Shown here in pieces: positions 52,163 through 57,604 of a stretch of 64,000 nt of DNA. The notes beneath the pieces were generated by a model. The model was not told where the DNA came from. It ran no database searches and saw only the letters and a program-made list of their open reading frames with translations. Numbering within the stretch: the first letter of the stretch is position 1; each line of letters starts with the position of its first letter. The translations under genes were made by a program, and so were the position numbers. This DNA comes from Gordonia mangrovi (GTDB lineage Bacteria > Actinomycetota > Actinomycetes > Mycobacteriales > Mycobacteriaceae): positions 5,022,001 through 5,086,000 of the forward strand of contig NZ_CP102850.1 in the NCBI RefSeq assembly GCF_024734075.1, given 5' to 3'.

Positions 52163-52362
52163 GCCTCGTCGTCCCAGGGTGCCGCAACAGCCTCGACGAA
52201 ACCCTGCTCGCCCTCATCGGCTTGCGCGACGAGAACCGACTGCGCGTGGGCTTGCGCAGCAAACTCCGGAGTACGTACATCGGGAACCCAGACCTGCAAC
52301 GGTCGCAAACCGCGCTCCCGCATCCGGCGGCGATACTCACCCACCCTGTCCCTCACTGCCAT
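52159..52362 (-). CDS. mazE: MazE-like (DUF3018) antitoxin, copy 1
   Basis: A 67-residue antitoxin of the DUF3018/MazE-like type: VRDRVGEYRRRMRERGLRPL is the DNA-binding segment, and FAAQAHAQSVLVAQADEGEQ with the acidic C-terminus the toxin-binding part. It overlaps the intact mazF by 4 bp. A palindrome GTTACATGTAAC lies 8 bp upstream of the ATG. An almost identical second copy is encoded just upstream. Confidence 0.88.
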   Translation of the reverse strand: MAVRDRVGEYRRRMRERGLRPLQVWVPDVRTPEFAAQAHAQSVLVAQADEGEQGFVEAVAAPWDDEA

Positions 52363-52370
52363 GGCCCAAT

Positions 52371-52382
52371 GTTACATGTAAC
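52371..52382. promoter_or_regulatory. Operator of mazE copy 1
   Basis: A 12-bp perfect palindrome, GTTACATGTAAC, 8 bp before the ATG of mazE copy 1. Its TTA is also the stop codon of the truncated mazF copy. Confidence 0.75.
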
Positions 52383-52455
52383 GCCACGGAGTGGCCAGGC
52401 TGTGCTTAGGCGCATACATACCACCCGCCACGGTCCAGATCTCGCCGCGAATCAC
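52372..52455 (-). pseudogene. Truncated mazF copy
   Basis: A 27-codon frame starting GTG at 52455 with IRGEIWTVAGGMYAPKH, identical at first to the intact MazF, then diverging into unrelated residues (SLATPWRYM) and a stop inside the next operator. It is the left-over 5' end of a duplicated mazF and cannot make a toxin. Confidence 0.85.
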
Positions 52456-52664
52456 GCCTCGTCGTCCCAGGGTGCCGCAACAGCCTCGACGAAACCCTGC
52501 TCGCCCTCATCGGCTTGCGCGACGAGAACCGACTGCGCGTGGGCTTGCGCAGCAAACTCCGGAGTACGTACATCGGGAACCCAGACCTGCAACGGTCGCA
52601 ATCCGCGCTCCCGCATTCGGCGGCGATACTCACCGACCCTGTCCCTGACTGCCCTGGTCAACAT
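52452..52664 (-). CDS. mazE: MazE-like antitoxin, duplicated copy 2
   Basis: A 70-residue near-copy of the downstream antitoxin; from VRDRVGEYRRRMRERG onward the two proteins are identical, with only the first four residues changed (LTRA replacing A). It overlaps the truncated mazF by 4 bp. The ATG at 52664 touches a GTTACATGTAAC palindrome. With no toxin of its own it adds antitoxin dose for the intact MazF, or is on its way to being lost. Confidence 0.85.
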   Translation of the reverse strand: MLTRAVRDRVGEYRRRMRERGLRPLQVWVPDVRTPEFAAQAHAQSVLVAQADEGEQGFVEAVAAPWDDEA

Positions 52665-52676
52665 GTTACATGTAAC
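52665..52676. promoter_or_regulatory. Operator of mazE copy 2
   Basis: The same 12-bp palindrome GTTACATGTAAC, directly abutting the ATG at 52664. Confidence 0.75.
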
Positions 52677-52710
52677 GCTGCCGAGTGGCCAGCGTGTGAA
52701 ATCCGGCGAC

Positions 52711-52775
52711 GACTATGCAGCAACCGAATATGCAGGGTTGCCAGTAGCCTGCTGTGTATTGACCTGTTGCCCAAC
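52711..52775 (+). repeat. Cassette repeat, copy 3
   Basis: GACTATGCAGCAACCGAATA then TGCAGGGTTGCCAGTAG, with a diverged right half CTGTGTATTGACCTGTTGCC. Same orientation as the rest; lies between the mazEF duplication and the second vapBC module. Confidence 0.8.
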
Positions 52776-52786
52776 GGGTTATGCAC

Positions 52787-53173
52787 TCAACCTCGGACCG
52801 CAGACACGCCGCGCTTCGCGGCCTCCGCGGCCAGGGCATTGTCGAAGGTTGCAAGGCTTGCTTGGTGTCGTATCGCGACATCGAGGACGCAACAGTCGGG
52901 CAACTTCAGCCCAGTGCTGGCGCGTAGTTCGGCAAGGCGTAGCGGCTCTAGGTCATCGTGGGCTGCGATCGCGATGCCAGCGGCAGTGATGTCTTCGCGC
53001 ATCGAGGCGCCTTGTCCCACCCGGACGCCGCCAACCAGAACCTCCGCCATTGTGATCGTGTGCACGAACATCTCCCCGGGCGTGCCGGCCAATAAGACTT
53101 CGGTGGCAGCTCGATGATGCGGATCGGCAGGATTCAAATGAGCGATCAGCACACTGGCATCCAATGCAATCAC
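52787..53173 (-). CDS. vapC: VapC-type PIN-domain toxin, module 2
   Basis: A 128-residue PIN ribonuclease: IALDASVLIAHLNPADPHH (first aspartate), TITMAEVLVGGVRVG (glutamate), LKLPDCCVLDVAIRHQASL (aspartate) and LATFDNALAAEA (last acidic residue). It has all catalytic residues. The start at 53173 overlaps the antitoxin stop by 4 bp. It differs strongly in sequence from the VapC of module 1. Confidence 0.9.
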   Translation of the reverse strand: MIALDASVLIAHLNPADPHHRAATEVLLAGTPGEMFVHTITMAEVLVGGVRVGQGASMREDITAAGIAIAAHDDLEPLRLAELRASTGLKLPDCCVLDVAIRHQASLATFDNALAAEAAKRGVSAVRG

Positions 53174-53433
53174 GCCGGCCAGTCCGCTCTCAGCTCCGTG
53201 AGATAGTCGCGACCGAATGCCTCGGGATAGCGGCCCGCACTGGCCAAAACCGCGGCCTGGTGGTCCTGCTTGTCGGCGTTCTCGTCACTCTCGAGCACGT
53301 TTCCTCCCACCTCGACAAGTCGCACGAGCAGCCTTGATCGAGGCTCTCCGGGCCATCGCCTCGCCGCCCTGTCCAAGGCGCGGGCAATCGCCGGTGTCTC
53401 TGTCACCTGATATCTGGGACGCGTTGTCGGCAC
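53170..53433 (-). CDS. vapB: VapB-type antitoxin, module 2
   Basis: An 87-residue protein: TRPRYQVTETPAIARALDRA then PRSRLLVRLVEVGGNVLESD resembles a ribbon-helix-helix-like DNA-binding region, and DYLTELRADWPA the toxin-binding tail. It is unrelated to the Phd-type antitoxin of module 1. The frame opens at 53487, but GTG at 53433 gives the likelier start (PTTRPRYQVTETPAIA). The operator upstream uses the same half-site as module 1. Confidence 0.75.
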   Translation of the reverse strand: MPTTRPRYQVTETPAIARALDRAARRWPGEPRSRLLVRLVEVGGNVLESDENADKQDHQAAVLASAGRYPEAFGRDYLTELRADWPA

Positions 53434-53440
53434 CAGACGA

Positions 53441-53469
53441 GTGTACCACCTGGCAGTCCGGTGATACAC
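53441..53469. promoter_or_regulatory. Split operator of vapBC module 2
   Basis: GTGTACCACC (53441-53450) and GGTGATACAC (53460-53469) are inverted half-sites separated by 9 bp. They match the module 1 operator at 9 and 10 of 10 positions. An overlapping CCGGTG-ATA-CACCGG repeat lies at 53458-53472. Confidence 0.7.
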
Positions 53470-53491
53470 CGGCCTGCTCCGCGCCAATGGT

Positions 53492-53580
53492 GATATGCAG
53501 CAATCGAATATGCAGGGTTACCAGTAAATGGCTGCGTATAGCGCTGCGCCGCAACACTATATTCAGCAGCGTGCCGTTGT
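53492..53580 (+). repeat. Cassette repeat, copy 4 (full)
   Basis: GATATGCAGCAATCGAATAT then GCAG, the loop GGTTACCAGTAAATGG, then CTGCGTATAGCGCTGC and CGCAACACTATATTCAGCAG. The outer GCAGC pairs with GCTGC. It lies between vapBC module 2 and the MNT/HEPN module. Confidence 0.85.
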
Positions 53581-53670
53581 CGGATGACAAGGTAGATGAG
53601 ACTTTGACACCCAAGTTGAGACTCGATGACACAGATCTGAGACTCCGAACTCAGTGAGCCGGCGTGTGCG

Positions 53671-54057
53671 CTATCCGCGAGCGGCTACGGCCAGTTTGGC
53701 CGACTCATCCAAGTGCTGCGCTGCGCGGATCATCCGCTTTAGCTCCGCGGAGGTTAGGTCCTGATGCGTGTACGCAGCCTTGTTCTTCAGGTTCAACAGC
53801 GTGTTCAGGTGTCGCTCGGATCCGCTGTCCGCACGCTTCAGGAGGGCTGCAGCCTCGGCGTGGTTGCCGGTATTGGAGTGCACACCAAGGCGAACACAGC
53901 AGATAACGTCTGAGGCTGCGATGCCAGCGTCGACGTACAAGTCCCCAGCGGCGTTGGGCATCTCCTCCCCGAGATGGTCAGCGGCATCCAAGAACTCGTT
54001 CGCCTTCGACATCCGCCCTGCGATGACCGCGGAGTCACAGTCGCGCTGCGACGCCAT
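53671..54057 (-). CDS. HEPN-domain protein, toxin half of an MNT/HEPN module
   Basis: A 128-residue all-helical protein of HEPN type: SKANEFLDAADHLGEEMPNA, then AAGDLYVDAGIAASDVICCV, then LNTLLNLKNKAAYTHQDLTS. The short R-X3-H stretch RLGVH may be the RNase motif, but the canonical RX4-6H is not clear, so catalytic activity is uncertain. It starts ATG at 54057, overlapping the stop of the upstream nucleotidyltransferase (TGATG). A second copy of its C-terminal coding end is found isolated near 56665. Confidence 0.75.
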   Translation of the reverse strand: MASQRDCDSAVIAGRMSKANEFLDAADHLGEEMPNAAGDLYVDAGIAASDVICCVRLGVHSNTGNHAEAAALLKRADSGSERHLNTLLNLKNKAAYTHQDLTSAELKRMIRAAQHLDESAKLAVAARG

Positions 54058-54698
54058 CAGAACCTCCCCGACGCGGGGCGCAGCTGCGCGTTGAACCAGG
54101 ACCGCGTACCCGCAACGGTGAGGCCTTGCTTCGCTACGTCACGAAGCAGAGGTTCACCCGCGGCAGCCGCGGCGCGGAATTCGTCCGCAGCGTACTCGAC
54201 TATGCGGCCGTCGTTGCCGGTCCACGCTGTGATGAGCCGGGCAACCTCTGTCACCCGATGCCCCCACACGTCGTCACCTTCGCGGCCCCAGTCCCCGGCG
54301 CGCACCAGGATCAGGTCAATGTCGCTGTCTCGCCGCATATGCCCCGTCGCCGCCGACCCGAAAACCGCAGCGTACCGCAGCGTCTTACCCCACTCTCGGA
54401 GGTGCTCTTCGAGACGGTTCAGAAACGCGGAGTTCAGACGTGCCAACGCCATGATCGGCTCAGCGGCGAGGTGTTCAGTGTTGAGTCGATAGGTATTCGT
54501 CCTACCCACCTGGTCGTGCAACACCACGCCCTGAATGGCGAGTCGGTTGAGGACCTTGCGGATGCCCTCAGCCGACGCCGTGGTGAGAATACGATGGACC
54601 TGGCTGATCGTGAACGTAGCGTCTGCGGACGCCAACACCGCGAGTACGTCTCCGTCCAGGGTCGGCGTTACCGTGGCAAATGGTTTGTTCAATTGCAC
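54057..54698 (-). CDS. Winged-helix MNT-type nucleotidyltransferase antitoxin
   Basis: About 213 residues. The N-terminal winged helix (VLASADATFTISQVHRILTT, then GIRKVLNRLAIQGVVLHDQV) is followed by the nucleotidyltransferase motif YAAVFGSAATGHMRRDSDID, with metal ligands DSDID. The frame opens at 54722, but AGGAGG 8 bases before GTG at 54698 fixes the start. It pairs with the HEPN protein, to which it is coupled. Two tandem palindromic sites just upstream fit autoregulation by the winged helix. Confidence 0.85.
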   Translation of the reverse strand: MQLNKPFATVTPTLDGDVLAVLASADATFTISQVHRILTTASAEGIRKVLNRLAIQGVVLHDQVGRTNTYRLNTEHLAAEPIMALARLNSAFLNRLEEHLREWGKTLRYAAVFGSAATGHMRRDSDIDLILVRAGDWGREGDDVWGHRVTEVARLITAWTGNDGRIVEYAADEFRAAAAAGEPLLRDVAKQGLTVAGTRSWFNAQLRPASGRF

Positions 54699-54719
54699 GC
54701 ACGACACCTCCTGAGGTTG

Positions 54720-54751
54720 CAACTAAAGTTAGAGTAACACAACTATAGTTG
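54720..54751. promoter_or_regulatory. Tandem operators of the MNT/HEPN module
   Basis: CAACTATAGTTG, a perfect 12-bp palindrome at 54740-54751, and a near copy CAACTAAAGTTA at 54720-54731 have centres 20 bp apart, about two helical turns. Both lie 20-55 bp before the GTG start. Confidence 0.75.
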
Positions 54752-54950
54752 ACTTTGGTCGCATGGAGTTGCCCAAGAGTCACGCGGGAGATTCCTGCGA
54801 ACCGGAGTCGTACGGCACAGCGAAGCGGCCTATCTGACCGGTCAGCACCCCGCTCGTTCGTTCGCCACGCCGCACCACTTCCTACGCCTAGGCTTGCTCC
54901 CGCGCGAAGCTACCAGTTAGCCAGGCTGCGCGCCCCGGTTCGAGTGATTG

Positions 54951-55032
54951 GAATATGCAGCAATTGAATATGCAGCGTAACCAGCAAATTCCTGCATATT
55001 GCGCTGCAACACTATTCAGGAGCGCGCCGTTA
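54951..55032 (+). repeat. Cassette repeat, copy 5 (full, perfect inner stem)
   Basis: GAATATGCAGCAATTGAATA then TGCAG, loop CGTAACCAGCAAATTC, then CTGCATATT, GC and GCTGC, and CAACACTATTCAGGAGC. AATATGCAG pairs perfectly with CTGCATATT, where other copies have CTGCGTATT; the outer GCAGC/GCTGC pair is also perfect. Confidence 0.88.
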
Positions 55033-55238
55033 CTGGTGGCCATGGATTCGGCTGCCGACCCCTCGATGAGTCGGCTCGTCATCGGCGCACTCCAAGGCGC
55101 GGCGACAGCCTCGACCAGATCCTGCTCATCCCCGTCCGCGTCGGCCTCTGCCACGAGAACCGACTGCTTGTGGGCTTGCGCGGCGAACGCTGGCGTTCGC
55201 ACGTACCTCGTGCCATTCCGTCCTATCCTGTAGCACAT
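55010..55238 (-). pseudogene. mazE-mazF fusion remnant
   Basis: From ATG 55238 the frame reads as a MazE-like antitoxin (YVRTPAFAAQAHKQSVLVAE, DLVEAVAAPW) that runs without its stop into SAPMTSRLIEG, matching the middle of MazF (APMTSQLIEAPLL). About 40 MazF codons and the antitoxin stop have been deleted, and the rest of MazF is missing. The frame then continues into repeat copy 5. No functional pair remains. Confidence 0.75.
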
Positions 55239-55504
55239 GAGTGCGCCGCGCGAAGTAAGCCAACGCGACCTCCGCATGCGTTCCAAAGAGATCATGGACG
55301 CGGTGGAGTCCGGCGATTCGTTCACGGTTACCCGCGACGGCCGTGGGATTGGGGGAACTCGTCCCCCTACGTCGACGACGTAGCTTAGTTTCCCGCGCAG
55401 AGTTCGCCCGCGGCTCGGTGTCGGCTCCATTGATTGATGTAGAGAAGTTCCGATCTGATCAGGACCGCGTATCCGACGGGACGTTGAGCGACCCGTATGC
55501 CTGA
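55237..55504 (+). pseudogene. Frameshifted Phd/YefM-type vapB
   Basis: ATG at 55237 opens a Phd-like antitoxin (REVSQRDLRMRSKEIMDAV, GDSFTVTRDGRGIG) that hits an early stop. Dropping one G from the GGGGG run at about 55354-55358 restores a full frame, ELVPLRRRRSLVSRAEFA then SVSAPLIDVEKFRSDQDR, ending TGA at 55502. So a single inserted base breaks the gene. It is one of the few plus-strand genes in the array. Confidence 0.8.
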
Positions 55505-55870
55505 CGAAGCACGGCGGGGCCGGACGAGATGGCAATTAGTGCGATCACCTTGGCTGTGCTCTCCGCTGGCGTACACCTGGTAACTGGCGACGACCCACAG
55601 GCCTCCGACGAACGCGCACGCCGCGCCGATGTTCTCCAGCGCGTCGAGAACGAGTTCGACCCCTTACCGTTCGGCGCCGATGCTGCTCGCGCATTCGGCC
55701 GCATCAGCGCCGCGGTCCAAGCTCGCGGAAGAACGCCGCGGAGACGAGTAGCGGACCTCATGATCGCATCTGTTTCGTCCGCAGCCAGGCTCCCCCTCTA
55801 CACCACCAACCCCAACGACTTCGAAGGCTTGGACGACATCGTTCGCGTCATACCCGTGAGTCGCCCCTGA
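55505..55870 (+). pseudogene. vapC lacking its N-terminus
   Basis: In the same frame as the antitoxin stop, the sequence continues STAGPDEMAISAITLAVLSA, then VADLMIASVSSAARLPLYTT and NPNDFEGLDD, a clear VapC middle and end. The first 20 or so residues with the catalytic LDTS aspartate are gone, the glutamate of the ITLAELS motif is replaced by valine, and the only ATG (55529) is internal. It cannot be an active ribonuclease. Together with the broken vapB it is a decayed module. Confidence 0.8.
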
Positions 55871-55945
55871 GACTGACCTCAGCTCGAGTCTCTAATCGAC
55901 AGGGGCCAGAGAAACCGACGCACCGCGGTGAGTTTTGTCAGCCAT

Positions 55946-56257
55946 CTACAACTCGAGAACCACCCGGAGTGCAGCGTCGACGCGCCGCAACTCTTCATGA
56001 GTCAGGTAGCCCACGCTGCCTCCGAGTCGCCCAGGATCAACCGCCGCAACCTGCTCAGCCAGGACCCTCGTTGTCCGACCTGCGACCTCTACTTCAGGCC
56101 TGAATGTCGCGGCACGCGCCGACGTCGATGTCGGCGCGACCAGCCAGGTCGAAAGCGGCAACTGGTCGGATTGCGCCACCACCGCGTAGCGGGGGCCTAC
56201 CTGTTCATGGCCGCGGACATCCTTGGGAGCGCGAAGTCGGTACACCTCACCTCGCAC
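55946..56257 (-). CDS. mazF: MazF-family toxin, module 3
   Basis: A 103-residue MazF-type toxin: RGEVYRLRAPKD, then GPRYAVVAQSDQLPLSTWLV, VAPTSTSARAATFRPEVEV and AEQVAAVDPGRLGGSVGYLT. It is only distantly related to the first MazF. GTG at 56257 follows GGAGG with a 6-base gap, and the gene overlaps the antitoxin end by 11 bp, so translation is coupled. The fold is complete, so it should be active. Confidence 0.82.
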   Translation of the reverse strand: MRGEVYRLRAPKDVRGHEQVGPRYAVVAQSDQLPLSTWLVAPTSTSARAATFRPEVEVAGRTTRVLAEQVAAVDPGRLGGSVGYLTHEELRRVDAALRVVLEL

Positions 56258-56480
56258 GTAGCGCCTCCATGTCCCGAAGCACCTGCGCGACCTCAGCTCG
56301 ATCGATCGGGTCCCCGGCCAGCGCTTCCGCCTCCTCGCGTAGCGACTTGGCAGCCTTGAGCCTTGCTGCGTCGATGAGCGCAGCACGGACCGCGGCAGAT
56401 ACGGGCGTACCGTCTTCCGTCAGGATCGACAGCGCCCGAGAGGTGTCTTCATCGGGTCGGAATGTGATGGTGTCAGCCAT
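56247..56480 (-). CDS. Ribbon-helix-helix antitoxin, module 3
   Basis: A 77-residue antitoxin: DTITFRPDEDTSRALSILTE then DGTPVSAAVRAALIDAARLK reads as a ribbon-helix-helix domain, followed by an acidic toxin-binding helix RAEVAQVLRDMEALRAR. ATG at 56480; the frame is open upstream only into the operator region. It overlaps the mazF start by 11 bp and carries that gene's ribosome-binding site inside its own end. Confidence 0.85.
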   Translation of the reverse strand: MADTITFRPDEDTSRALSILTEDGTPVSAAVRAALIDAARLKAAKSLREEAEALAGDPIDRAEVAQVLRDMEALRAR

Positions 56481-56481
56481 C

Positions 56482-56510
56482 GTCCAATTGTAGGACAATC
56501 TGTAAGACAA
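56482..56510. promoter_or_regulatory. Operator of toxin-antitoxin module 3
   Basis: ATTGT-AGG-ACAAT (56487-56499), nested in GTCC-N7-GGAC, followed by a further ACAA at 56507-56510. It starts 2 bp upstream of the antitoxin ATG. Confidence 0.6.
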
Positions 56511-56537
56511 GTGGTGTGGGCCCGTTGAAGCCTGAGG

Positions 56538-56623
56538 AATTTGCAGCAATCGAATATGCAGGGTCAACTGCAAAATGCCCTGCTATTGTGCTGCGCCGCA
56601 GCTGAATTCCTCGAGTGCCGTCG
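56538..56623 (+). repeat. Cassette repeat, copy 6 (full)
   Basis: AATTTGCAGCAATCGAATAT then GCAG, loop GGTCAACTGCAAAATGCC, then CTGCTATTGTGCTGCGCCGC and GAATTCCTCGAGTGCCGTCG. The outer GCAGC/GCTGC pair is kept. It marks the right end of the array. Confidence 0.85.
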
Positions 56624-56664
56624 AATGAACGACATATACGAATGCCGTCGGCGTGGCGTATACC

Positions 56665-56695
56665 TTATCCGCGAGCGGCTACTGCCAATTTGGGT
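56665..56695 (-). pseudogene. Isolated HEPN C-terminal coding remnant
   Basis: The minus strand reads KLAVAARG then stop, the exact C-terminus of the HEPN protein at 53671-54057. The DNA around it (GCGAGCGGCTAC preceded by TATCC) matches there with two changes in about 27 bases. It follows repeat copy 6 by about 40 bp, as the full HEPN gene follows copy 4. Confidence 0.65.
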
Positions 56696-56755
56696 TCAGG
56701 TGTCGCCTCGGATCGCGCACCGCATCTGGTACGTCGCGAACTGTGATGACCACCA

Positions 56756-57433
56756 CTAGGAGCTGGACCGCTGGGGGTTGACCTCCTTGATCCAATCGAT
56801 CAGGTCGTTGCTCGACCGCGTCTGCAACCAGACGCGTCCGGGGCCCACGAAGTCGGTGACCAGTCCCTCGCCACCGAGCAGTGTCGATTTCCAGCTTCCG
56901 GCCTTGCGGACCTTGTACTGCACCGACTCGTCGAAGGCCACCACGTGGCCGGTGTCGAGAGTCAGCGCCTCGCCGGCGGCGAGCTCGGTGGCGACGATCG
57001 CGCCGTAGGACGACAACAGCAGCCCGCCCGCACCGGTGCAGCGGAGCAGGATGAGCCCTTCACCGCTGAAGAACGACTTGTGTCCGCCCCATTTCGAATC
57101 GACGTCGATACTGGGATCCGACGCTATCCAGGACCCGGATTGCACCAGCAGCGCCGTCCTTCCGTCGAGCATGAGCGAGGTCATGTCGCCGGGCAGGGTC
57201 GCGGCGACACCCACTTGCCCTCCGGACCCGGAGTGAAAGTCGTTGACAAAGAAGCTCTCCCCGCCGAGGCTGCGCCGCAGACCCTTGAAAAAGCCACCGC
57301 GGGTGGAGGTCTCGATCTGAATGTCACCACGGGTCATCGCCATCGCGCCGGCCTCGACCCGAACCGATCCACCCGGCGGAACGGTGATCGTGCCCATGGC
57401 GAAGGCGGGTCCGGCACTGATGTCAACATCCAT
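56756..57433 (-). CDS. AIM24 / TIGR00266-family protein
   Basis: A 225-residue protein with the AIM24-like tandem-beta pattern: FAMGTITVPPGGSVRVEAGA, AMAMTRGDIQIETSTRGGFF, LRRSLGGESFFVNDFHSG, then LLVQSGSWIASDPSID and GAIVATELAAGEALTLDTGH. The family has no known enzyme activity; the glycine-rich repeats form a triangular beta structure. ATG at 57433 is supported by GAGGAG 6 bases upstream. Cytosolic, stand-alone gene just right of the toxin-antitoxin array. Confidence 0.85.
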   Translation of the reverse strand: MDVDISAGPAFAMGTITVPPGGSVRVEAGAMAMTRGDIQIETSTRGGFFKGLRRSLGGESFFVNDFHSGSGGQVGVAATLPGDMTSLMLDGRTALLVQSGSWIASDPSIDVDSKWGGHKSFFSGEGLILLRCTGAGGLLLSSYGAIVATELAAGEALTLDTGHVVAFDESVQYKVRKAGSWKSTLLGGEGLVTDFVGPGRVWLQTRSSNDLIDWIKEVNPQRSSS

Positions 57434-57604
57434 GATGTACTCCTCGGCGTCGCGCGGTCTGTGAGCCCGTCGGGGGCATCCAACTGTAACCACAATCACC
57501 GCACCGAGGAATACAGTGGCCGCGAAGGTTCGGACCGCCTGAGGCGCAGGGCCGGCGGGAGTCCTCCGCCTGTCCAACTGCCTCAGTTCCTCGCGAAAGT
57601 CTGG

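Larger units (their letters stand above)
52119..52676. repeat. 293-bp tandem duplication of mazE and the start of mazF
   Basis: Segment 52119-52382 recurs at 52412-52676 with a 293-bp period, fewer than ten differences and one 1-base indel. Each copy holds the first mazF codons, all of mazE and the GTTACATGTAAC operator. The proteins encoded by the two mazE copies differ only at the first few residues, so the event is recent. Confidence 0.92.

Noticed and set aside
50775..56623. Cassette repeats considered as classical integron attC sites
   Set aside because: The conserved attC ends (RYYYAAC and GTTRRRY) are not found at matching positions and no integrase gene is in the window; kept only as an analogy.
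50775..56623. Island repeats considered as a CRISPR array
   Set aside because: Spacing is 0.7-1.6 kb and filled with genes, and the repeats vary at many positions.
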